Origin: Bretschneidera sinensis
Lineage: Eukaryota > Streptophyta > Magnoliopsida > Brassicales > Akaniaceae
Direction of reading: 5' to 3'
DNA length: 64,000 nt
Assembly (NCBI GenBank): GCA_023935145.1
Contig: CM043699.1
Span: 76,274,138 to 76,338,137, forward strand
The notes under the pieces are model-generated. The model made no database searches. It was given only the letters and a program-made list of their open reading frames with translations, and was not told the DNA's origin. A program made the translations under genes and the position numbers. Position 1 is the stretch's first letter. Each line of letters starts with the position of its first letter. Below, in pieces: positions 23,070 to 31,850 of this stretch.

Positions 23070-24269
23070 TGTAGACTGAGGTTTCAACTCAAGAAGGGGG
23101 GTGAATTGGGTTTTTAAAAAACTTTTGCTAATTAAACACAAGTTTATAAAACAGATAACACCACAAGCATATAAACAAGTAATATGTGCTATAAATAAAG
23201 AGTTTAAGGAATAGAGGATGCAAACTCAGTTTATAGTGGTTCGGCAATATCGAATTTGTTCCGACCCTATGTCCACTCACTTCAAGGAGCTTCCTTGAAG
23301 TAATCCACTAAAAAACTTAGTCGTGCAACTTCACATGTGTTGCACAAACCTTACAATCAATCCCTTCCTCTTGGAAGGAAATCCCTTCCTCTCAGAAGCA
23401 AAAAAAAAAAAAAATCTCTTCCTCTCGGAAGCTAATCTCTTATCCCTTTACAATAATGCTATAAAGAAAATAGTAGAGAGACTACAATGAAAACTAATAC
23501 AACTGAATAATATCTCTCTTTCAAGGTAAAGCTTGAAGAATGGACCAACAATAAATATTTCAAAGCTTTTTGTGCATCAATAAGTAAAAACTTGATTGAA
23601 TGTGTAACCATCTATTTTTGAAATGCTCAATAGAGTGGGTTTATACAGCCTTGATGTAATATGGCCGCTTTGCACTATTCTGGTACGATTTGTGCAATTT
23701 GTGCTGAAATCTCGCGTCTCAACGATAATATTTTTTGAACTACCAGTCGATTGGGTCTTAGTACCAGTCGACTAGATTAAGTTAAAAATCACGTTTTTAA
23801 AGACTATTGAAGGTACTAGTCAACTGGGTTGTTCTTACCAGTCGATTGGGGACTGTCTGTTCAAAACGCTAGTCTACTGATATGAAGCATCCAGTCGATC
23901 AGGGACACTCTGTCCCATATACCAATCTTCTGGTATAAGTACCCAGCCGACTAGGTTGCCTACCAACCCAGTTTTCATGTTTTTGAAATGTTTTTAACTT
24001 AAAAACGTTTGATTAAAAAGTTTTATAAAATGATTTTTCAAAAGGAGCCATAAAACAAGCTTTTTACCTGAATAAGTGAGATTTACAACTTGTTTAAATA
24101 CCTTGTCCCTATACTAGATCTTCTATCTTGACTTGGTGTTTGATTCGGGTTGAATTCTTGCACCATGATCCTTGGTTGAATGCTTTTATTGCTTAATACA
24201 CTTAGATAGCACTGTTAGTATAATAAGACTTGTGTTTTATCATCTTTAAAATACAGGTGAGAGTCAACA
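23070..24269 (-). repeat. Sirevirus 3-prime LTR
   Basis: 1200 bp. On the minus strand it runs TGTTGACTCTCACC to CCTCAGTCTACA. It matches 33455-34631 with scattered differences and a small deletion in the other copy near 34250. It contains eight copies of a GTCGAC-centred motif. Confidence 0.92.
23741..23955. promoter_or_regulatory. Cluster of CCAGTCGACTGG-like palindromes in Sirevirus LTR
   Basis: Eight degenerate copies of ACCAGTCGACTGG starting near 23741, 23762, 23814, 23836, 23868, 23890, 23919 and 23942. The TCGA core is kept in four, and a fifth keeps a CG shifted by one base. The consensus is a perfect palindrome. The other LTR has seven. Sirevirus LTRs in other plants also carry repeated palindromic motifs of unknown regulatory role, so a function is likely but unproven. 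Confidence 0.55.
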
Positions 24270-24283
24270 ATCTCCTCTTTTTT
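24270..24283 (-). other. Sirevirus polypurine tract
   Basis: The minus strand reads AAAAAAGAGGAGAT directly upstream of the LTR start TGTTGACTC. This primes plus-strand synthesis. Purine-tract-like copies occur at 24356-24371 (AAAAAACAGAGGAGAC) and near 24523-24540 (ACGGGAGAGAAAAA). Confidence 0.75.
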
Positions 24284-25059
24284 GATGATGACAAAACTTA
24301 TGAGAAAAAAATAGTTTTAAAAACGAAGTGTTGGAATTTTTAGAAAAATTAGGCAGTCTCCTCTGTTTTTTGAATAAAACCAACCTATAAAAAGGCAAAG
24401 AACAGTTTATATACAACTTAACCAATCAAGTCAACATATATAATCATATTCAAAGTCCTTTGGAGCAATGCTTCCCCTAAATCTATGCACTAGTTTGAGT
24501 TTACACCTGCTTTTGTCATTTTCTCATTTTTCTCTCCCGTTTTGACAATAGCAGAAAAGGGGGTAGTATTCCAAAAAATAAGCTACCTAGATACCATAGG
24601 CATGAAGAGCATACATAAAAAAAAACTTGTATGTGAAAATTTGGCATTATTCAGAGTTTGGAAGCCTTCCCGAGAAGAATCAGAAGTTTTTATACATGCA
24701 GAAGCAGTTTTAAAGCATATATCCAAATATAAAGAGATATTAAGCATGCAACTATATTACATATATGTAAAACAAGAACATGAAATAAGTGTAAGCATGA
24801 ACCATTGTCATATATAACACTAGTCTATACAAGATAGGCTTCACAGAGCCGAAACAGAAGTACAAATACAATAAAATATGAAAATATGTTTGTGCTAAGA
24901 ACAATGAAAAACTACATAAATATGTACATCAAAAGGAAGATAAAAAGACGACTTAAGGAACGAGAGAGTCAGAACTGTCATAAATGAAATCCTGAAGCTC
25001 AACTAAAGAGCCCTCAGTATGCTCACGTTCAATTCGAAGTCATCCTGGAGAGAGCGAAA
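24284..25059. other. Sirevirus spacer between extra ORF and 3-prime LTR
   Basis: Non-coding on the element strand apart from the two extra purine-tract-like sites. A 91-codon open frame on the plus strand (24542-24817) is antisense to the element, has no motif and looks accidental. Confidence 0.5.
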
Positions 25060-26142
25060 GTCGTGATGCATGCCCTCACTACAGAGAGCTCAAGCTTTGG
25101 AAGCCGGACTGTATGGCCAGCTGAAGGCTCGTGATAGCTTAAAGGAGATCGCTATAACCAGCCTGACTAGCACTCGGGTCACCCATAGGAGGTGCTCGGT
25201 CATCCGTATCCATAGCAGCAGCAGCAGCATTTGGACCCTTGTCCTCATCATCACTGTTCTCGTCCTCTCCAATCTGAATGTGCTTCCCGACCTTGGAGTA
25301 GATGAAGCCATCTCAAACTGTGCATCCCATCTTCTTCAATAATGAGATGTTAATGATGTCCTTGAGGTCGATGTCTTGAGCCTCAGAGGTGGGGAGAGGC
25401 ACCCGAAAGTGCTGGAGGATGAGCATGATGAGCATCCCATAGGGAGGCAACCTGAGTCGCTCACTTCGCCATTTATCATGTTGGTGAGCAACAGGGGGTA
25501 GATATTGAAGTGGTGCCCAGTTTTAAGGCACCAAATCAATACAACATCTATCTTAGATAGATAGCCCCGACTCCCAAGTCTCGGGTGGATGGTACAACTC
25601 GCAATGAGGTTGAACAATTTCGAGTCAAGGGGCATGTCACTACACATGTGAAATGTAGTGGGTTGAAACACATAGTTAGGGTCACCTCTAACTATCTGAC
25701 ATGTCTCCTCATACTCAAAATTGTTTGACCATCCGTCCAGACTCCATTGAATCCCTCCCATAGGGATCCTCAAGATACTCATCAAGAGGTCAGTGTTGAC
25801 CTTAAACTCCACACCCATGACAGTGGCTTTGAATTTTAGAGCCAGTGGACTTGGTTTCACCAAGCTCACATAGAACTGGTGAATCAGTCTCGGGTAGTAT
25901 TTCTTATGAATCTTTACTAATGGGGTCAAGTGAATGGCATCAAAAGCAAGTAATAACTCAAAATTACCCTGATGAATAGATTCGAAGTCCACGAATATAC
26001 CCAACATGATCTTCTTATGGCGAATAATGGAGGTATACCTGTCTTTCACCGTCAGGCTGGAGAACAGAGAATCATCAAGCTCTGTTTTGGGCTTCTTGCT
26101 CCGGAGCAATGGATTTGGTGAACCTTGGCCTTGTAGGCGCAT
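25060..26142 (-). pseudogene. Extra Sirevirus ORF resembling the putative plant transposon protein family
   Basis: The first in-frame ATG is at 26142. The frame is open to about 25450 (~230 codons) and then needs a +1/-1 shift to stay in a frame reading RLPYGMLIMLILQHFRVPL, down to an acidic tail with poly-Ala near 25210 and a stop near 25110. Blocks IHKKYYPRLIHQFYVSL, MGVEFKVNTDLL, IHPRLGSRGYLSKID and LLTNMINGE resemble proteins annotated in plants as putative plant transposon protein (Pfam Transposase_32, from memory). It lies in sense between RNase H and the 3-prime LTR, the slot of env-like ORFs in some Sireviruses. No signal peptide or membrane segment is seen, so it is not an envelope protein. 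Function unknown. Confidence 0.55.
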
Positions 26143-26415
26143 GTGGTCCCCCAACGGTGGTTTTTATACGGATTTTATCAGACATTTTGGTAGAAATGTG
26201 AGTTTTGGGTAAAAAAAGGTTTTAAGTGGAAATGAGAGATTTCAACCATAGAAAGTTGAAATGGATCATTTAGATGAGTATATCAAAGTGTTTAGGAACT
26301 GTTTTGAGGGTTGTTTGATCAAAAGGACAAAAAATTTTAGAGAGAGAAAGCTTAAGGTTTTGATAATGGTGTAAAAATCTAGAAAAAAATGAAGAGACTA
26401 TTTATAGAATCACGA

Positions 26416-26702
26416 TACCAGTCGACTGGGGTTAGGGTATCAGTCGACTAAGTCTTTTGCAGAGATGAAAAGTTTTGCATACCATTCGATTAGGTCAGGG
26501 TACCAGTCGATTGGATGAATTGGCAGACAAAAACCAGTCGACTAGGTTGATAATTGAATTTCAAAAAATGGCTCCAAATAAGGTCTTGATGTACTAGTCG
26601 ATTGGTATAGTGTTACCAGTCGACTGGTATAGTGTAACTAGTCGACTGGAAGATTGGGTAGAGACTTACCAGTCGATTAGGATAGACTTACCAGTCGACT
26701 GG
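26416..26702. promoter_or_regulatory. Ten-copy array of ACCAGTCGACTGG in Sirevirus 3-prime region
   Basis: Copies start near 26416, 26438, 26480, 26501, 26532, 26592, 26614, 26636, 26667 and 26690. All ten keep the central TCGA, and variation lies in the flanks (CTGG to TTGG or TAGG; CCAG to CTAG). The array fills the gap between the RNase H stop (26842) and the extra ORF start (26142). It could be that ORF's promoter region or a nucleic-acid signal; the sequence alone does not say. No gene lies between 26143 and 26841. Confidence 0.6.
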
Positions 26703-26841
26703 ACCCTTAAGAAAATTTTCAGTCTTGAGTCTTACCATGAAATTTGTTTATCTATGCCATCTTGAGTGAGGGAGTAATTAAATAAGGTTTAATACTCTTT
26801 CACTAGATGTCAAATATGCAAAATAACGAATAATGAAACAA

Positions 26842-27640
26842 TCAAACATACAGTTTATCATAACCTAACAATCTCATTGCCAGTCTTATTTTGCAAAAAC
26901 TTGCTTCACTTAGAGGTTTTGTAAGAATATCAGCTATTTCATCTTCTGAAGGTATGAATTCTAGTCTTATATCACCTTTTTGAGAATGGTCTCTTAAGAA
27001 ATGATGTCTAATTTCTATATGTTTAGTTCTAGAGTGCTTAATAGTGTTCTTGGTTAGGTTGATAGTACTAGTATTATCACAATGCATTGGGATACTTTTA
27101 AAGTTCATGCTATAGTCTTCTAATTATTGTTTCATCCATAACACTTGGGCACAATAACTTCCAGCTGCTACATATTCCGCCTCGGTGATTGATAGTGCAA
27201 CAGAGTTTTGTTTCTTGGAAAACCAAGAGATTAACATTGCACCTAGGAATTGGCATGTTCCATATGTGCTTTTTCTATCTAACCTACATCCAGCAAAATC
27301 AGCATCTAAATATCCTACAAGCTCAAAAGATGAATCTCTAGAGTACCATAATCCTAGGGTTTGAGTTCCTTGTAGATATCTAAGGATCCTTTATACTGCT
27401 ACTATATGTGATTCCTTTGGATTAGTCTGAAATCTAGCACACATGCATACACTGAACATTATATCAGGTCTACTTGCAGTTAAATAAAGTAAAGCTCCTA
27501 TCATGCTTCTATAGTATTTAGTATCTACACACTTACCTCCTTCATCAAGATCAAGTTTTGTAGATGTGCTCATAGGTGTACCAAGTGGCTTTGAGCTTTC
27601 CATCCCAAACCTTTTTAGTAGGTCCTTAGTGTATTTTGAT
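26842..27640 (-). pseudogene. Sirevirus reverse transcriptase C-terminus and RNase H
   Basis: Minus strand 27640-27391: KYTKDLLKRFGMESSKPLGT, YRSMIGALLYLTASRPDIMF. A stop at 27388-27390 sits before RILRYLQGT. Then comes RNase H: VGYLDADFAG, KKQNSVALSITEAEYVAA, HCDNTSTINLTKN, RTKHIEIRHHFLRD and ADILTKPL, ending at a natural stop before 26842. The Asp-Glu-Asp set is visible (DADFAG, TEAEY, CDN). A second stop lies near 27127. The domain is near full length. Confidence 0.85.
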
Positions 27641-27644
27641 TAAT

Positions 27645-29027
27645 TGATGAAGATTGATAAGTGCCAAAATATTCATATTTAAGCCCCTTCATTTACATTT
27701 GTTAAGTCTTATTTTATGTTAATTTAGTTCATTTTACTTCATTTCTGTGTTTTACATGCTTTTATAGGGTTTTGGAGAAGAAAGAAGCATTTTGAAGCTT
27801 AAAAGGAAGAAAACTGGAAAATCCTGGAGCAGTTGCTGCCTGGAATGCGATCGAGTGCACCAGGTATGCAATCGAGCGCAACAGCACATGCGCGCACGGG
27901 TGATCGAGCGTAGCAGCAATCGAGCACATAGGCCAGATCGAGTGCATAATTATGATCGAGTGCACCGCGTGTGCGATCGAGCGCATAATTGCGATTGAGC
28001 ACACCTCGTGTGGGATCGAGCGCACCTGCACGGGAGTGAACAATAAAGTGGCAGAACCAGTTTTGGAAATAAAAGAGTTTTGTGTTTTAGGAAAGTTTAG
28101 GAATTCATGAGCCTTCTAGGATTATTCAGCCCCTATAAACACACTTGTAAAACACACAAAGAAGACATCCTTTCTTTTACCTTTTGTTTAGTTTGGAGTT
28201 GTAAGCTTTGGGAGAGAATTGACGCCTCTTCTCTCGGGTTTACTCTTTCCCTTTTATTTTATGAATATGTTTACTTCATTTAGCATATGTAACTAAACAC
28301 CTATAGGGCTCAATTGAAGCCCTAGTTATGCTTTTCCGTATATATATTCATTGATTATCTTTGCTAAAGCCTTGTTAGAATGTTTAACTTGATTAATGCC
28401 TGTTTATATTTACATTCCTTATATGTATGTGCTTGATCAACGTATGCATGTGGCATGGATAGGTTAGTCGAATCAATTTGGACGACTGAGTCCTGGGTTT
28501 GACATTAGTAATAAGGGATATCTTATTTGGATACCCAGGTTAATCAACGTGGCAAACCGGGAGCAGACCAAGCCCTAGGTCCTGTGTGGTTACAGATCTC
28601 CATTGCCCTCATGCTCTCGTAAGGAACAACTCAGTATACACCTATGCTGAATCCCTTAAGAGAGAAAAGAGTTAGAGTATACACCATGCCTAACTCGTTG
28701 CATAGGGAGATCAATAGCCTAAGGTGTGAACCAAGCCCTTAGGTTGGCAACCATTAGATATTCATGATAAGGCTAGAGCATTGAAACCTTAGTTAGTGGG
28801 AAAGTATAATTAGTGGTGGATATCGTAGCCCTATGTTCTCATTATTGTTATTTACTCACACTTAAACTGTTATTTCTCTTTTAAACTTAAAGAAACTAAT
28901 TCTAGATAGAAATTCACCAATCCCTATGGAAATGATTTCGCACTTGCACACTATGCTACCACAGACCTTGTGCACTTGCAAGTAAAACGAGTGTGATTAT
29001 TTACGTATTTATTTATTTATATAATCG
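27645..29027 (+). mobile_element. LTR-like insertion (~1.38 kb) in Sirevirus reverse transcriptase
   Basis: It interrupts the coding region between FVS (29033) and KYTKDLL (27640), which are adjacent residues in related elements up to about two codons. The left end TGATGAAGATTGATAAGTGCC starts like the solo LTR at 9715-11024 read on its minus strand. Near the right end ATAATCGCG is also shared. A TATA-like CCTATAAACAC lies at 28131. No protein frame or second LTR is seen. Edges and TSD could not be fixed to the base, and the right terminus may have lost about 25 bp. Probably a solo LTR of a related family. Confidence 0.55.
27848..28030. promoter_or_regulatory. Nine-copy cluster of CGATCGAGYGCA motifs
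   Basis: GATCGAG or close variants followed by YGCA recur near 27848, 27870, 27900, 27916, 27934, 27952, 27974, 27992 and 28014, every 16-24 bp. The segment is GC- and CpG-rich within an AT-rich insertion and lies about 100 bp upstream of a TATA-like box. The motif contains the palindrome CGATCG. Any function is inferred from arrangement only. Confidence 0.5.
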
Positions 29028-29540
29028 CGAAACAAAGATGCCTCCTTTCAATTGTTTGATTTGAAGTCCAAGGAAGTAGGTAAGCTCTCCCATCATGCTC
29101 ATCTCAAATTCACCTTGCATGCACTTTGCAAACTCTTGACACATAGATTCATTAGTAGCACTAAATATAATATCATCAGTATATATTTGGACTAGTAGAG
29201 TGTCATTTATATGAGTTTTTGTGAAGAAGGTTATGTCTACTTTACCTCTTATAAAATTATTGTCTATTAAGAATTTACTTAGTCTTTTATACCATGCCCT
29301 TAGAGCTTACTTCAACCTATATAGAGCCTTAAAGAGCTTGTAGACATGATTTGGAAGACTAGGATTCTCAAATCCAAGAGGTTGCTCGACATAAACCTCT
29401 TCTTCTATAAAGCCATTTAAAAATGCATTTTTTACATCCATTTGAAATAACTTAAACTTATTAAAGCATGCAAAGGCTACTAACATTCGAATAGCTTCTA
29501 ATCTAGCTATGAGAGCATAGGTCTCATCAAAGTCTATTCC
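29028..29540 (-). pseudogene. Sirevirus reverse transcriptase, central part
   Basis: Read from 29537: GIDFDETYALIARLEAIRML, then motif A FQMDVKNAFLNG (Asp kept), VEQPLGFENP, and a stop where related elements have Gln (near 29305, before ALRAWY). Then the catalytic box IYTDDIIF at 29173-29190, where the usual YVDD Val is Thr but both Asp are kept, then GELTYFLGLQIKQ and GGIFVS. The upstream part lies in the preceding frame (29541-30806). The nested insertion breaks the end. Confidence 0.85.
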
Positions 29541-30806
29541 TTATTCTTGATTATATCCCTTAGCAACTAGTCTAGCCTTGTTCCTAGTTACTATTCCATT
29601 TTCATCCATCTTATTTCTAAATACCCATTTAATTCCAATTATTGTATGATTCTTAGGTCTAGGAACTAGATTCCATACATTGTTTCTTTCAAATTTATTT
29701 ATTTCTTCTTGCATGGCAATTATCCAATCATTATCCTTTTCGGCTTCAATAAATATCTTAGGTTCTATTTGAGACAAATAAGCTATATAATTGCAAATAT
29801 TTCTAATAGAGGAATGAGTTATTACCCCTTGTGAAGGATCACCAATCACTTGATCAATCGGGTGATAATTTACATACCTCCAATCTTTGGGAAAACTATC
29901 CTCTTGTCGGCTTTTAGATGGTTGGTCCAATTTGAGAGTTTCCATCTCTTCATTTGTTTGAGGTGGACTCTCCTTTGGGTCAACAATGGGAGTAGTTGTT
30001 TCCGTTCTTGGAATAAAATCTACATCATCATTGAAAGAAACTTCTCTACTACTAATTGGGTTAGACTCATCAAGAGTTACATGTACAGATTCTTCTACCA
30101 CTAGAGTTCTCTTGTTGAAGACTCTATAAGCCTTGCTAGAGGTTGAATATCCTAAAAATATCCCTTCATCGGTCTTAGAGTCAAATTTACCTAAGTTAGT
30201 TTTTTTGTTATTTAGGATGAAGCATTTACAACCAAATGTACGAAAATAGGAGATATTAGGTTTTCTACCTTTCCATAATTCATACAGAGTTTTATCAAGC
30301 ATAGGCCTAATTAAAATTCTATTCAAGATATAGCAAGAAGTGTTTACTGCTTCAGCCCAAAAGTATTTTTGTAAACTATTTTCACAAAGCATTGTTCTTG
30401 CAAATTCTTCTAGAGCTCTATTTTTCCTCTCAACAACTCCATTTTGTTGACGAGTTCTAGGAGCCGAAAAGTTGTGATCAATTCCATTTTTATCACAAAA
30501 TTTTGAAAAACTTTGGTTTTCAAATTCTTTTCCATGATCACTTCTAATGCTTGAAATACAAATTCCTTTTTCATTTTGAACCTTTTTGCAAAAGTTTTCA
30601 AATCCTTTGTAAGCTTCATCCTTATAAGCAATAAAAATAACAAAGGTATATCTTGAATAGTCATCAACAATAACAAGAGAATAGTGATGGCCACGTAGAC
30701 TAATGGTACTTATTAGACCAAATAAGTCCATATGCAAAAGTTTTAGTGGTCTAGTAGTTGAGACTACATTCTTTGATTTAAAAGAAATCCTAGTTTGTTT
30801 TCCCAT
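29541..30806 (-). pseudogene. Sirevirus integrase and start of reverse transcriptase
   Basis: The longest open stretch of the window, 421 codons from an ATG at 30806 to TAA at 29538-29540. The integrase core has all three acidic residues in context: HMDLFG, IRSDHGKEFEN and QQNGVVERKNR. Then LYELWKGRKPNISYFRTFGC and GIFLGYSTSSKAYRVFN (the copia GKGY-type C-terminal module), a variable linker, and reverse transcriptase entry WIIAMQEEINKFERNNVWNL with IKWVFRNKMDENG. The ATG is internal to pol, not a true start. A stop just upstream separates it from protease. The integrase looks intact. Confidence 0.88.
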
Positions 30807-30929
30807 TTGGCAAGCATCACAGACTTTGTCTTTTTCAAAATTGATTTTGGGAAGTCCAATGACTAAATCTTATCTTGAAATGATTTTAAGCAAATTCATG
30901 TTCACATGACTAAGCTTTTTATGCCATAG

Positions 30930-31330
30930 CTATGGATTTTCACTAATTGCTAGAAAACATTTTTCATTTTCAGAATGCACGGATTTTAAATGAACTATAT
31001 AGACATTTTCATGTCTATGGCCAACAAACTTGATTTTGTTACTCTTGATTTCTATAACTAGACAATGAGAGCTTTCAAATGTGACTTTGTTGCCTTTGCC
31101 ACAAAGTTGACTAATACTAAGTAAATTTGGCTTAAGGCCTTTTACTAGCAATACATTATCTATAGTTGAGAAATCATTACCAACTTTTCTATGCCCGATG
31201 ATCTTTATTTTTGTGTTGTCTCCAATGGTGACAAGTCCACCATCTCTTAGAGTTAGCTCCTTGAATGCACTTTTATCACTGGTCATGCGTTTTGAGCATC
31301 CACTATCAAGGTACCAACAGTTACCTTTTT
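30930..31330 (-). pseudogene. Sirevirus aspartic protease and pre-integrase region
   Basis: The active-site segment WYLDSGCSKRMTSD at about 31281-31318 has an intact DSG triplet. It is followed by VTIGDNTKIKIIGHRKVG, LLVKGLKPNLLSISQLCGKG and EKCFLAISENP, ending at a stop before 30930. Part of the pre-integrase finger is lost or in broken frames between 30806 and 30930. The protease would mature the gag-pol polyprotein. Confidence 0.8.
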
Positions 31331-31445
31331 CCTTGGTGTGGAGACATATCTACATCACACAATGATACACAATGGTATTTTTAGGTACTCAAAATTTCTT
31401 GGGTCCTTTGGGGTTAGTCCTTGAAAATACGATTCCTTTTCGGAC

Positions 31446-31850
31446 CTATACTTTCTTAACAGCATATGGTGATCTATAGACATCTTGATAATGTACAATC
31501 CTATGATGATAGTTATTGAAATTTCTAGGAGAATTTAGTTGTGCATTCTTATAATGCTTAGGATATGAGTTCCTATGATACATGCTTCTATTGTGAGGAA
31601 TATGAATATACATGTCATTTCCAGAGAATGTATGAAGATGATTTCTAGGATACATGCTTGAATTTTCATGAGTATGCGTATTATTTCTAGAATAACCATG
31701 ATAGTAATTCCTAGGATATGCTTGTGTAGAATGCAAGTTTTGATTATGCATATTGTTTCTAGGATGCACATGATGGTTATTCCTAGGATGCGTATAAGCA
31801 TTTCTTGAATGAACATATCTGTAATCATTAGTATTTCTAGGATTTTTCAT
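31446..31850 (-). pseudogene. His/Asn/Arg/Tyr-rich repeat linker of Sirevirus gag
   Basis: A 134-codon open stretch overlapping the gag C-terminus in another frame. It is built of imperfect YPRNNxH-like units (HPRNNHHVHPRNN, YPRNYYHGYSRNN, MYPRNHLHTF). The DNA shows repeated CTAGGATRY words every ~30-50 bp. It lies between the gag coiled coil and the protease. Such basic low-complexity linkers could bind nucleic acid; that is inference. A -1 or +1 shift joins it to upstream gag. Confidence 0.55.

Noticed and set aside
24542..24817. 91-codon plus-strand frame as a small gene
   Set aside because: It is antisense within the Sirevirus spacer, has no motif or family resemblance, and its composition matches the surrounding spacer.
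25070..25342. Plus-strand open frame opposite the extra Sirevirus ORF
   Set aside because: It is the antisense shadow of the frameshifted tail of that ORF, which reads sensibly on the minus strand.
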